Translations under genes and position numbers: made by a program
The notes under the pieces: generated by a model
The model's database searches: none
What the model was told of the DNA's origin: nothing
Seen by the model: only the letters and a program-made list of their open reading frames with translations
Assembly (NCBI GenBank): GCA_022841825.1
Contig: JALHQT010000011.1
Span: forward strand, 1 to 60,797
DNA length: 60,797 nt
Reading direction: 5' to 3'
Source: Anaerolineae bacterium
GTDB taxonomy: Bacteria > Chloroflexota > Anaerolineae > Aggregatilineales > Phototrophicaceae
Shown here: positions 16,950 through 25,671 of the stretch, one piece after another
Numbering within the stretch: position 1 is the first letter of the stretch
How the letters are laid out: every line of letters begins with the position of its first letter

Positions 16950-18727
16950 GCGTGCCCATTCTTCATGAAACCCACGACGACCATCGCGAGTTCGTCCGTG
17001 TCGTTGACAAGGCGGAAGCGCCCAGCCGCCGCCGGAACAACAAACGTCTCGGCATAGCTGAAGCGCACCTGCCTTCTCTGCGGGGTGTCCAGCAGGATCG
17101 TCGTCCCTTCGACCAGGCTCATCACCTGTGGAGAGCCGTCCGTCGTCACCTCGACCGCGCAACCGGGATCGATCTCATAGCGCCGCACATCGTAGAAATG
17201 AACGGGGTGAGTCGGCACATGGATCAGTCGCCAGCCATCGCCGCTCGTCTGTAGGTACGGCTTGGAGATCAGCTCCTGCTCGACGCGCGCGCCCTGCCGC
17301 TCGAAGTGCAGATTCTCGAAGGCGCGGTCGATATTAAGCGGGCGCGGCTTGCCGTCGAGATCCAGGCGCAGCCAATCGTACATTTTGAACGTGAAGATGT
17401 AGGGTGTCGCGCTGATCTCCAGCACAAGGTTGTTCTTCCCTGAGCAGTGGATCGTCCCGTTTGGTATCAGGAACAGGTCGTGCTTGCGCGCCGGGAAGGC
17501 GCGCACAAACTGCTCGACATCGACCGCGCTCGCCTCCGCGAAGCTGCGCACCAGCGCCGTGCGGAACGCCTGCGGATCGATGCCGTCCTGGAAACCGAGG
17601 TAGACCGTCGCATCATCCCCGCAGTCCAAGATGTAGTAGGTCTCATCCTGGGTGAAACTCTCGCCAAAGTGGTGTCTGGCAAATTCCGGGCTGGGGTGGC
17701 ACTGCACCGAGAGATTGCCGCCATCGAACGTATCGAGGAAGTCGAAGCGGATTGGGAATTCATAGCCGAAGCGTTCCGCCGAGTGTCCCAGCACCGCCTG
17801 ATGATCGTGATACATCAGGAAGTCGAATGACAGCTCTAACAGCACGCCGTCGCTCTCCAGCATCAAGCCGTTCTCAGGCACGATCAGCTCGAACGACCAG
17901 GCATAATTCGGTGCGTCCTGCGGAAGCTGGGGGATGCGCTGCTTGATCCACTGCCCACCCCATGCACCCGGCTCGAACCAGGGGCGCACACGAAAGTAGC
18001 TGCGGCTCATCCGCACGAGTGCATCGCGCATGTACTCTCCGGTCGTAAACACCGGGGTGTCAGGTCGCTGACCATCGACGATGAGATCGATGCGCGGTGT
18101 CAGCGCCGCCTTGTGCGCGTTAAGTGCGACCCAATCGACGAAGTAGAAGCGCTTGTACATCACCTTTGGATCGGTGGGTTCGCGCGCCCCCAGATTGACG
18201 ACACTGCCCGCGCGCGAACGAAACTGGATTTCGTTCTTTGGCACATCGACGTAGACCAGGAATGCATCATCCCAGCCCACCAGCGCCGCCCCGCAGCCGT
18301 ACAGGATCGAGATGTCGGCGCTGTCATCGGGCTGAAGCGCTGTCCGCGCGTTCATGTCGAAGAAGTTCGCCAGCGTTCCGGTGAAGCGCGTGCCAAAGAT
18401 CGGGTCAGCGCCGCCCATAAACGGCGCAATCAGTGCGTTGATCTCCGCTTCTGGCAGAAGCGCACTGCGCACATCGACCCAGGCAGCATCGACGCCCCGC
18501 GCCTTGAAAGCAGCAGTGATCTGCTCGCGCAGCAAATCCCACAGTACGCCGACATATCCGTCGATAACGACACGCTTGTGCTGGTGCAGCACGTCCGCCA
18601 GCGCCTCACTGCCGATGTCGATCTTACCATCGCCAATCGGGAAGGCGGGATAGATGTCATACTGCCCATCTGGTAGCGACGGATGATGCAGCGGTGCAAG
18701 TTCCTGCGACGTTTTGCGGAGCGCCAT
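16946..18727 (-). CDS. Class I mannose-6-phosphate isomerase-like protein with N-terminal extension
   Basis: A 593-residue protein. The C-terminal half carries the class I phosphomannose isomerase core: GGNLSVQCHPSPEFARHHFG near 335-354 (metal-binding QxH), ETYYILD, FLIPNGTIHCSG and a second cupin-like barrel. The N-terminal 200 residues are unusual: KRVVIDGYVGVLWDLLREQI (51-70) resembles the start of a P-loop kinase fold but lacks the GxxxxGK[ST] residues. The core should interconvert mannose-6-phosphate and fructose-6-phosphate. It lies five bases after the small cupin gene and overlaps the kinase gene. Confidence 0.8.
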   Translation of the reverse strand: MALRKTSQELAPLHHPSLPDGQYDIYPAFPIGDGKIDIGSEALADVLHQHKRVVIDGYVGVLWDLLREQITAAFKARGVDAAWVDVRSALLPEAEINALIAPFMGGADPIFGTRFTGTLANFFDMNARTALQPDDSADISILYGCGAALVGWDDAFLVYVDVPKNEIQFRSRAGSVVNLGAREPTDPKVMYKRFYFVDWVALNAHKAALTPRIDLIVDGQRPDTPVFTTGEYMRDALVRMSRSYFRVRPWFEPGAWGGQWIKQRIPQLPQDAPNYAWSFELIVPENGLMLESDGVLLELSFDFLMYHDHQAVLGHSAERFGYEFPIRFDFLDTFDGGNLSVQCHPSPEFARHHFGESFTQDETYYILDCGDDATVYLGFQDGIDPQAFRTALVRSFAEASAVDVEQFVRAFPARKHDLFLIPNGTIHCSGKNNLVLEISATPYIFTFKMYDWLRLDLDGKPRPLNIDRAFENLHFERQGARVEQELISKPYLQTSGDGWRLIHVPTHPVHFYDVRRYEIDPGCAVEVTTDGSPQVMSLVEGTTILLDTPQRRQVRFSYAETFVVPAAAGRFRLVNDTDELAMVVVGFMKNGHA

Positions 18728-18732
18728 GAGGC

Positions 18733-19125
18733 TTATTCCCCCTGTTCGGGGCGCTTGAAGTCATCTTCGTAGCGGGTGATGTCCGCCTGCTGCCAGTTGC
18801 CAAAGGCGACCTCCAGCACGCGCACATTAGGTCCTGTGCTGCTCAGGCGGTGTCTGGCGTTCGCCGGAATCCAGACTTTATCGCCTGCTTTCGGGTAGAA
18901 GAGGTCATCATTCACCTGCACTGCCGCGCCGTCATCGAGTACGATCCACAGTTCGGCGCGTCCGGTGTGCGATTGCAGGCTCAGACGCTGCCCCGCCGTA
19001 ACCGTCATCAGGCTGACGGTCACATCCTCGTTGAAGGCGTACTGCTCAAACGATCCCCAGGGGCGCACGACATGATCGATGTCTGGCATGGTATCTGGGA
19101 TAGGTTTGGTGACGTAGGTGGTCAT
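18733..19125 (-). CDS. Small cupin, phosphomannose-isomerase C-terminal type
   Basis: A single cupin domain of 130 residues: HVVRPWGSFEQYA, LSLQSHTGRAELWIVLDDGA, a middle PKAGDKVWIPANARHRL and a final RVLEVAFGNW. This is the pattern of the isomerase domain of type II phosphomannose isomerase/GDP-mannose pyrophosphorylase. One usual metal ligand (H-x-H) is reduced to QSH-TGRAE. ATG at 19125 is chosen because AAGGAC lies about ten bases upstream; two in-frame ATGs upstream are alternatives. It sits between two other sugar-phosphate isomerase genes, so a role in hexose-phosphate isomerisation or sensing is likely. Confidence 0.75.
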   Translation of the reverse strand: MTTYVTKPIPDTMPDIDHVVRPWGSFEQYAFNEDVTVSLMTVTAGQRLSLQSHTGRAELWIVLDDGAAVQVNDDLFYPKAGDKVWIPANARHRLSSTGPNVRVLEVAFGNWQQADITRYEDDFKRPEQGE

Positions 19126-19148
19126 CGTCGACATGTCCTTATACATAC

Positions 19149-19739
19149 TCAGCGGAGGATGGGCAGGCTGGCTAAAAAGTGCTCACGATCCAAAACGACC
19201 GGTCTACCATCCTGCACGACAACTACCTGCGCGAAGTTGCGCTCCTCCAGCGCCCCATAATCGTGCCCTGCCCGCGCCGGATAGATGCCGAGATAGGTGA
19301 GTGGCGCGTCGCCGACGTTGACGGTGCGATGCGCCGTGTGACCCGGCACATAAACGACGCTGTCGGGTAGCAGATCAACGCTGTAAGCGCGGCGTGTTTG
19401 TTCATGTTCGAGCAGCATGACGCCGCTGCCCGTGAGACCGATGTAGATCTCGGCGGCAGGTCGCCACTGGTGGAAATGCCCGCGTGTCAGAAAGTATTCC
19501 TGCCCCACGCGCCCCGGCATGATCTTGCCGATGCCATAATGCAAATCACCTTCGCCACCCGCAGGCTCGACACTGGCGACGCTGTAGACCAGCGGGTCGC
19601 CCTGCTCGAGTGCGCCCGCGTAGGCGTGGGGGTCGGCAAAAACACCGCGCAGGTGACTGAGGCGACGTTCAACAACAGCGGCATTCGGAATAGCAGCGTT
19701 TATTCTGTCGAATGAGATCAATTGCGACACATCCATCAT
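19149..19739 (-). CDS. Cupin-type glucose-6-phosphate isomerase
   Basis: A 196-residue protein with the cupin phosphoglucose isomerase signature (archaeal-type GPI): YGIGKIMPGRVGQEYFLTRG, GHFHQWRPAAEIYIGLTGSG with metal ligands His-x-His and Glu, and the later VYVPGHTAHRTVNVG. It interconverts glucose-6-phosphate and fructose-6-phosphate. ATG at 19739 is preferred since GAGG lies upstream and the longer frame runs into the operator and promoter. It is the first gene of the leftward sugar operon, downstream of a TTGACG/TATAAT promoter. Confidence 0.88.
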   Translation of the reverse strand: MMDVSQLISFDRINAAIPNAAVVERRLSHLRGVFADPHAYAGALEQGDPLVYSVASVEPAGGEGDLHYGIGKIMPGRVGQEYFLTRGHFHQWRPAAEIYIGLTGSGVMLLEHEQTRRAYSVDLLPDSVVYVPGHTAHRTVNVGDAPLTYLGIYPARAGHDYGALEERNFAQVVVVQDGRPVVLDREHFLASLPILR

Positions 19740-19760
19740 TCGTAGTGACCGCCTCGTATT

Positions 19761-19812
19761 TGTTATTTTGTGTTTATAAAACACATTATAGCGCGTAACC
19801 TTGCGGCGTCAA
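19761..19812 (-). promoter_or_regulatory. Promoter and operator of the leftward isomerase operon
   Basis: On the minus strand TTGACG (19812-19807) and TATAAT (19790-19785) are separated by 16 bases. Immediately downstream lies TGTTATTTTGTGTTTATAAA plus ACAC (19761-19784 on plus), which contains the perfect palindrome GTGTTT-ATA-AAACAC at 19770-19784. A related 24-base site overlaps the divergent promoter. Position just after the -10 suits a repressor operator. Confidence 0.7.
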
Positions 19813-20086
19813 ACAGATGCTTTGGCAGCGCGCATTGGAAGCAAGGACAAATCTTTCAGCTAGTGACCGCGTTTTTAGTGAGATCCAGGCTCACAATTCA
19901 TCTCACAAAATTTGACACCGCACTAATCCTGTGTTATTTTGCGTAAATAAAACATAAAATGACAATTAGCATGTTCGAGAATGAAGCTTTTTCATCTCCT
20001 CAACCATGGTACTGGTGCAGTCTAAATCGACTGCTGGTGCAATCGTACATACCTCTATTTGTCCTATTGGAAAGGAATGCAAAGCC
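19813..20086 (+). promoter_or_regulatory. Promoter and operator of the rightward ABC/glycosidase operon
   Basis: TTGACA at 19912-19917 and TATTTT at 19935-19940 are 17 bases apart. The -10 lies inside a site at 19932-19955 that starts TGTTATTTTG and ends ATAAAACAT, a close match to the site at 19761-19784. Bases 19813-19911 hold no gene or other clear signal, and 19956-20086 is a leader with AAAGGA at 20071-20076 before the ATG at 20087. Confidence 0.7.
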
Positions 20087-21292
20087 ATGAAATGTAGAAC
20101 GCCATTGTTTGTTGCCATTCTATCCGCCCTCGTCCTCCTCGTCGGGCTTGCTCCTGTCGCCGCGCAGGACAGCATCACCGTCTGGGGCTTCGCCGATCAC
20201 AGCGAGGCACTGCTGATCCTGGGTGAGCAGTTTGAAGAGGAATTTGGTGTCGCCGTCGAATATCAGGAACTCCCGTTCGACCAAATCCCGACCGATGTCC
20301 TCAACTTTGCACCGGTCGGCGAAGGTCCTGACGTATTCCTGACCTTCACGGTGACACAGTTGGTCGATAACGGCGTGATTGAGCCGATTGATCTGAGCGG
20401 AATGGAAGACCAGTTCCATCCGTCGTCGCTCCAGTTGTTTAACTATCAGGGACAAAACTGGGCGGTGCCGTTCGCCTACGAGAATGTCGCTTTTGTGCGC
20501 AATGTCGATCTGGTGCCGGAAGCACCCGCGACCTGGGATGAAGTACGCGAGATTTCCGCACAGATCATGGAGTCTGGCGCAGCCCGTTATGGCTACGTCC
20601 CCCTGTTTGGCGATCCGTATCATCAGTATGCGATGTGGACGGCTTTCGGCACTTACCCGTTCGGGCAAAACGAGGATGGAAGTTACAACCTCGACGACAT
20701 AGGCTTGAACAGCGAAGGCGGGCTGGCGGCTGCGCAGTGGTTGAGCGATTACTATGCTGACGGGTTGGCGGATGTGGACATGGGCGATGAGGTCATCCTC
20801 GGTCTGTTTGAAGAGGGTGAAATCGGGATGTTCATCACCGGTCCCTGGTGGTCGCAGCGCCTGATCGACTCTGGTATCAATTACAGCATTGATCCCCTGC
20901 CAGGTGTAGGTGCAGTCGAGCATGGCAACGCAATGATGAGTGGCTATGGACTCGCCATTAACGCATTTAGCGAAAAGAAGCTGCTGGCGGAAGCCTTCGT
21001 GCTCGATTTCATGATGCGACCCGACACCATGCGCACACTGCTGACCGCTGAAGGCGGCAGCGCGCTGACGCGCTTCCCGGCATTCCTTTCGGTGGAAATC
21101 GAGGGCGACCCGAACCTGCCGGGCTTCATCGCCGCTGGCGAAACAGCAATCGTGCCTCCGAATATCCCCGAATTTGGCACTTTGTATGGTGCCTGGGCGA
21201 ACGCCACCATCCTGATTGCGCAAGGCGAAGACCCGACAGAAACCATGAATAACGCGGTCGAACAGATCAGGACAGAAATAGAGTCGTCATAA
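20087..21292 (+). CDS. ABC sugar transporter solute-binding protein (family 1)
   Basis: A 401-residue extracellular binding protein. ATG at 20087 has AAAGGA ten bases upstream and opens a signal peptide (FVAILSALVLLVGLAPVAAQ) with cleavage after AQ; the longer frame upstream lies in the leader. The mature part has the MalE-like fold: ITVWGFADHSEALL, GPDVFLTFTV, VPFAYENVAFVRN, EEGEIGMFITGPWW and a late hinge. It should deliver oligosaccharides to the two permeases encoded next. No lipobox Cys is seen, so anchoring is unclear. A strong hairpin after the gene may raise its mRNA level relative to the permeases. Confidence 0.92.
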   Translation: MKCRTPLFVAILSALVLLVGLAPVAAQDSITVWGFADHSEALLILGEQFEEEFGVAVEYQELPFDQIPTDVLNFAPVGEGPDVFLTFTVTQLVDNGVIEPIDLSGMEDQFHPSSLQLFNYQGQNWAVPFAYENVAFVRNVDLVPEAPATWDEVREISAQIMESGAARYGYVPLFGDPYHQYAMWTAFGTYPFGQNEDGSYNLDDIGLNSEGGLAAAQWLSDYYADGLADVDMGDEVILGLFEEGEIGMFITGPWWSQRLIDSGINYSIDPLPGVGAVEHGNAMMSGYGLAINAFSEKKLLAEAFVLDFMMRPDTMRTLLTAEGGSALTRFPAFLSVEIEGDPNLPGFIAAGETAIVPPNIPEFGTLYGAWANATILIAQGEDPTETMNNAVEQIRTEIESS

Positions 21293-21340
21293 ACTGAGAT
21301 GGGCGACTCAAGCTAAGATTGAGCGCATCTGCGAAGCAGC

Positions 21341-21367
21341 GGCTTGACTTCCTAAGGAAGTCAAGCC
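21341..21367 (+). terminator. Intercistronic hairpin after the binding-protein gene
   Basis: GGCTTGACTTCC-TAA-GGAAGTCAAGCC is a perfect 12-base stem with a 3-base loop in the 130-base gap between the binding-protein and first permease genes. There is no T tract. It probably acts as an mRNA stabiliser or partial attenuator, as is common after binding-protein genes. Confidence 0.65.
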
Positions 21368-21422
21368 AATCGCACGGTTAGCAGTCCACAGATGCTTCGT
21401 TTTGATGCTTCTGGAGCATAGT

Positions 21423-23036
21423 ATGACAACACGAATAGATGCGACACTTGGTCAGTCTCTCGACTCGTCCCCATCCGAGCCTGGGAGTACCAGTGTGTTT
21501 GGACTTCTCGTCCGCTACCTGGGTTTGGCAGCATTCAACGCCCTGGCGCTTACTTTCATTTACGCCTTCCTGAGAGATGACAACCTAAACTTAGCAGCCG
21601 TCTTCTTCATCATCACACTTCTGGCAAACATCGTCATCTTCGTTCCCCGCCTGTGGCCCTTACGCTGGATCGCGCCGGGACTCCTGCTCGCCATCCTCTT
21701 CGTCATCTACCCCATCGTCTATACCGTCGTAACGGGCTTCTCAAATTACGGCGACGGGCATATGCTGACCAAAGGGCAAACGATTTCGCTACTCGGACGC
21801 CAGCAGTTTATCCCCGAAGACGCGCAGACGTATAGCTGGAGCGTTTATCAGAACAGCGCTGGCAACTTCGCCTTATGGTTGTCCACGACCGACGCTACAG
21901 ACGGTCCTGTCGTCGCTTTCGCTCCCGTCGGCGCAGCTATCGTGGAAGTTACCACGCCCCCTGCTGAACCGCCGACAGAATATGCAGGCTATCGACTCCT
22001 CACCAGAGCCGAGCAAACGCGTTCGTTGTCGGCACTGCAAAGCGCCATCTTTGGTGTTGACAACGATACGGCAGCCATCCTCAGTAGTCGGCAGGCGGCG
22101 CGACCACTCCTTCAGCGCTATGTCTATGACGAGGCGACCAACAGCCTGCTCGATCAGGAAACCAATACGCGATACATTGCGGACGATGCACAGGGCTTGT
22201 TCATTCCGGAAGGCGGGACGGCGGAGAACGCGCTCGTACCCGGTTATCGTGTCAATATCGGACTCGCGAATTTCCAGCAATTGTTCGCCAACCCCGCGCT
22301 GCTCACACCGCTGCTCGACATCTCGGTCTGGACGGTGATCTACGCGATTCTGGCGGTGGTCATCTCCTTCGCATTTGGACTTCTGATGGCAATTGTGTTG
22401 GATAGTCCCTTCATTCCGTTCGCCAAGTTCTGGCGCTCACTGATCTTCATTCCCTATGCGATTCCCGCCGTTATCTCAATCCTGATCTGGGGCGGGCTGC
22501 TGAACCAGACAGTGGGCATCGTCACCAATGCGATTGCCGACCTGACAGGCTACCGCATCCCCTGGTTTGCCGACCCCTGGGCGGCAAAAATCGCAGTTCT
22601 GCTGGTCGATTTGTGGATAGGCTATCCCTACATGATGCTGGTGTGCAGCGGCGCACTCAAAGCGATCCCCTCAGAGATGTACGAGGCGGCAGCGGTCGAT
22701 GGCGCAAAGCCTTGGCACAGCTTCTGGAAGATCACACTGCCAATGCTCCTGATCAGCGTCGGACCCCTGCTGATCGCGTCCTTCACCTTCACCTTCAATA
22801 ACTACCTGCTGATCGAACTCCTGACCAAAGGCAACCCGCCGATGCCTGGCATCGCAACGACCGCAGGCTACACCGACATCCTGATCAGCTATACCTACAA
22901 TCTTGCCTTTGGCGCGAACGCAGATTTTGGGTATGCCTCGGCAATTACCCTGATGATTTTCGTGGTTATGGTCGTCATTGCGCTGTTCAACTATCGCTTT
23001 GTCGCCCGCTGGGAAAGGATCAGCGAAAATGTCTAG
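21423..23036 (+). CDS. MalF-like ABC sugar permease with large insert
   Basis: A 537-residue permease. ATG at 21423 has GGAG six bases upstream. Hydrophobic segments at about 20-50, 55-75 and 80-100 precede an extracytoplasmic region of about 180 residues (to about 285), then the core with WRSLIFIPYAIPAVISILIW and the EAA loop EMYEAAAVDGAKPWHSFWKI that contacts the ATPase. The large periplasmic-type insert recalls the P2 loop of Escherichia coli MalF, which docks the binding protein. It pairs with the next permease; no ATPase gene is in the operon. Confidence 0.92.
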   Translation: MTTRIDATLGQSLDSSPSEPGSTSVFGLLVRYLGLAAFNALALTFIYAFLRDDNLNLAAVFFIITLLANIVIFVPRLWPLRWIAPGLLLAILFVIYPIVYTVVTGFSNYGDGHMLTKGQTISLLGRQQFIPEDAQTYSWSVYQNSAGNFALWLSTTDATDGPVVAFAPVGAAIVEVTTPPAEPPTEYAGYRLLTRAEQTRSLSALQSAIFGVDNDTAAILSSRQAARPLLQRYVYDEATNSLLDQETNTRYIADDAQGLFIPEGGTAENALVPGYRVNIGLANFQQLFANPALLTPLLDISVWTVIYAILAVVISFAFGLLMAIVLDSPFIPFAKFWRSLIFIPYAIPAVISILIWGGLLNQTVGIVTNAIADLTGYRIPWFADPWAAKIAVLLVDLWIGYPYMMLVCSGALKAIPSEMYEAAAVDGAKPWHSFWKITLPMLLISVGPLLIASFTFTFNNYLLIELLTKGNPPMPGIATTAGYTDILISYTYNLAFGANADFGYASAITLMIFVVMVVIALFNYRFVARWERISENV

Positions 23037-24036
23037 TCGCACCCGCACCAACACGCGCACGCGCACTGAAGAAGAGCGTGACCAGCCCTCCATGATCGCC
23101 TCGCCCAGGGAGCGACTCTTCGGCACGACCTGGCGCATGATCCTTGTGCTGCTGGCGACCGGCTTCGCGCTGCTTCCAGTCGTGTTTGTCGTCTCGTCGG
23201 CGATCAACCCCGAAGGAACCCTGACGACACAGACACTGCTGCCGAGTGGGGTCGAAAACCTGAGCGACATGACGGTGAACTTTAGAAAGTTGATGTTCGA
23301 TGCAGAGTCGCTGGAGGTCTTCCCGTTCTGGAACTGGGTGATCAATTCCGTCATCGTCTCCGTCACCAGCACCGCTCTGATCCTTCTTTCCACAATCCTG
23401 AGCGCCTACGCCTTTTCGCGCTTTCGCTTCTATGGGCGCAAAACGCTGCTGTTAGGAGTCATGCTCTTGCAGGCGTTCCCAAACTTGCTGGCGATGGTGG
23501 CAATCTTCCTGATCCTGTTGGAAATCGGCAGGCTCTCGACCGCTATCCCACAGGTGCTGCCATTCCTCAGTTTCATCGACTGGTCATTCCTGAATATGTT
23601 CGGGTTAAACGCATTGGGCGGTCTGATCCTGGTCTATGTCGCGGGGTCGGCGGGGCTTAACACCTGGCTGATGAAGGGCTTTCTCGATACTATCCCCAGA
23701 GAAATTGACGAGTCTGCGAAAGTTGACGGTGCTACCGCCTGGCAGACGTTCTGGATGCTGATCTTTCCGCTGGCTCGCCCCATGATCGTCGTCATCGGCG
23801 TGATCGCCTTCATCGCCACGTTCAACGACTTCGTGCTGGCGCGTATCATTCTGCGCGACAAAGAGAACTGGACGGTGATGGTCGGTTTGTATAGCTTCAT
23901 TAACGTGCAGTTCAACAAGGACTGGGGCATGTTCGCGGCGGGCGCGCTGGTTGCAGGTACGCCGATTGTCATCCTGTATCTGCTCTTGCAGGATCAGCTC
24001 GCGCGCGGCTTGACTACCGGTGCGGTCAAGGGATAA
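23029..24036 (+). CDS. MalG-like ABC sugar permease
   Basis: A 335-residue permease with a charged N-terminus, six predicted helices and the EAA loop EIDESAKVDGATAWQTFWML. ATG at 23029 overlaps the previous gene by eight bases and has GGAAAGGA upstream. The sequence FRFYGRKTLLLGVMLLQAFP and WLMKGFLDTIPR are typical of MalG/LacG proteins. It forms the membrane channel with the preceding MalF-like subunit. Confidence 0.93.
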   Translation: MSSRTRTNTRTRTEEERDQPSMIASPRERLFGTTWRMILVLLATGFALLPVVFVVSSAINPEGTLTTQTLLPSGVENLSDMTVNFRKLMFDAESLEVFPFWNWVINSVIVSVTSTALILLSTILSAYAFSRFRFYGRKTLLLGVMLLQAFPNLLAMVAIFLILLEIGRLSTAIPQVLPFLSFIDWSFLNMFGLNALGGLILVYVAGSAGLNTWLMKGFLDTIPREIDESAKVDGATAWQTFWMLIFPLARPMIVVIGVIAFIATFNDFVLARIILRDKENWTVMVGLYSFINVQFNKDWGMFAAGALVAGTPIVILYLLLQDQLARGLTTGAVKG

Positions 24037-24075
24037 ATCGCGCTTAACGTATGTTGTAGCTGGAGAACAAAGTAG

Positions 24076-25650
24076 ATGCCTCTCAAGATTGCGATGATCG
24101 GCGCGGGGTCGATTGGTTTCACCCGCGAGCTGATGCACGATGTCCTGACCGTCCCTGAGCTGGTCGACTCGACCTTCGCGTTCACCGACATCTCCGAACG
24201 AAACCTGGAGATGGTCACCGCCTTGTGCGAACGCGACATCGCCGCTAACGGGCTGCCCGCGAAGATCGAAGCGACGACCGACCGCCGCCGCGCCTTGGCG
24301 AATGCCGACTATATCCTGTGCCTGATCCGCCAAGGAGGGCTGGAGGCATTCAGGACCGACATCGACATCCCGCTCAAGTACGGTGTCGATCAGTGCGTCG
24401 GTGATACGCTCTGTGCGGGCGGCTTAATGTACGCCCAGCGCACCATCCCAGCGCTGCTCGATTTCTGCAAGGACATCCGCGAGGTCTCGAAGCCGGGCGC
24501 GCTGTTCATGAATTACTCGAACCCGATGGCGATGAACACCTGGGCATGCAACCAGTATGGCGGCGTCAACACCGTCGGGTTGTGCCATGGGGTGACGGTG
24601 GCGCACTGGCAGATTACCGAATGCGTCGAACTGTGGGCGAAGCGCGAAGGGCTGCTCGCCCAGGACGAGAAGCTGCATCGTCGGGACGTGCAGGTCGTCC
24701 CGGCGGGCATCAATCATCAGACATGGTTCCTCAAGGTTGTGTGGCGTGGGCTAGATTTTCTGCCGCTGCTGTCCAGCCTGTTCAGTGAACACCCGACCTT
24801 CCGAAACACCGAGAAAGTGCGCATCGACGTGCTCAAGCGCTTCGGTTACTACAGCACCGAGTCGAACGGGCATCTGAGCGAGTACCTGCCCTGGTATCGC
24901 AAGCGCCTGGATGAAATTCCGCAGTGGATTGACCTGTCGGACTGGATCAATGGCGAAACAGGCGGCTATCTGCGCATCTGCACGGAAAGCCGCAACTGGT
25001 TCGAGACGGACTTCCCCAACTGGATGGCGCAGCCCGCGCCGACGATCTCCCCAGACATCCGAACCGAAGAACACGGCTCCTACATCATCGAGGCTCTGGA
25101 GGCCGGGCGTCCGCATCGCGGCACTTTCAATGTCGTCAACAATGGGCACATCACTAACCTGCCGCAAGGGTGCGTCGTCGAAGTCCCTGGTCTGGTCGAT
25201 AGCGCGGGCATTCACATGACCGCTGTCGGCGACCTGCCGCTGGGCTGTGCGGCGACCTGCGCGGCGAGCGTGCGTGTGCAGCAGATGGGCGTCGAGGCAG
25301 CGGTACACGGCGACGTGAACCTGCTCAAGCTGGCGATGCTGCATGACCCGCTGGTGGGCGCGGTCTGCAACCCCGAAGAGGTCTGGCAAATGACGGACGA
25401 GATGCTGGTCGCCCAGGCGCAGTGGCTGCCCCAGTATGCCGATGCCATCCCCGCTGCCCGCGAACGACTGGCGAGCGCAGAAGCAAACGGCACGCGCGTC
25501 CGAACGATGACCACCCAGGGCGTGGCGCGCATCGCCGTTCGTTCGGCAGAAGAGATGGCGCAGGACGCCGAGCATATGCGCAGGCTGACCGCCACTGCCA
25601 ACAAGGGCAATCTGGAGCGCGCAGACCAACCTGAGCCGTCTGGCGACTGA
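24076..25650 (+). CDS. GH4 family glycosidase (NAD- and Mn-dependent), CHGV motif
   Basis: A 524-residue glycoside hydrolase of family 4. The Rossmann motif is IAMIGAGSIGFTREL near the start, the substrate/metal region NYSNPMAMNTWA near 146-157, and the metal-binding Cys170 lies in GLCHGV, with a further His in GINHQTWF. GH4 enzymes cleave via NAD-mediated oxidation and elimination. From family knowledge, CHG motifs occur in alpha-glucuronidases and CHS in alpha-galactosidases, so alpha-glucuronidase is somewhat favoured; an alpha-galactosidase or alpha-glucosidase remains possible. It is cytoplasmic and follows the ABC permease genes by 39 bases. Confidence 0.9.
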   Translation: MPLKIAMIGAGSIGFTRELMHDVLTVPELVDSTFAFTDISERNLEMVTALCERDIAANGLPAKIEATTDRRRALANADYILCLIRQGGLEAFRTDIDIPLKYGVDQCVGDTLCAGGLMYAQRTIPALLDFCKDIREVSKPGALFMNYSNPMAMNTWACNQYGGVNTVGLCHGVTVAHWQITECVELWAKREGLLAQDEKLHRRDVQVVPAGINHQTWFLKVVWRGLDFLPLLSSLFSEHPTFRNTEKVRIDVLKRFGYYSTESNGHLSEYLPWYRKRLDEIPQWIDLSDWINGETGGYLRICTESRNWFETDFPNWMAQPAPTISPDIRTEEHGSYIIEALEAGRPHRGTFNVVNNGHITNLPQGCVVEVPGLVDSAGIHMTAVGDLPLGCAATCAASVRVQQMGVEAAVHGDVNLLKLAMLHDPLVGAVCNPEEVWQMTDEMLVAQAQWLPQYADAIPAARERLASAEANGTRVRTMTTQGVARIAVRSAEEMAQDAEHMRRLTATANKGNLERADQPEPSGD

Positions 25651-25671
25651 GACAGTTGGAGCCGACCCGTG

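Noticed and set aside
15969-17162. Longer form of the sugar kinase gene starting at 17162
   Set aside because: The first 71 codons overlap the isomerase gene in another frame and lack family similarity; ATG at 16949 fits the family start and overlaps the isomerase stop codon.
20120-21223. Open frame of 367 codons on the minus strand inside the binding-protein gene
   Set aside because: Antisense to a solute-binding protein with signal peptide and family motifs.
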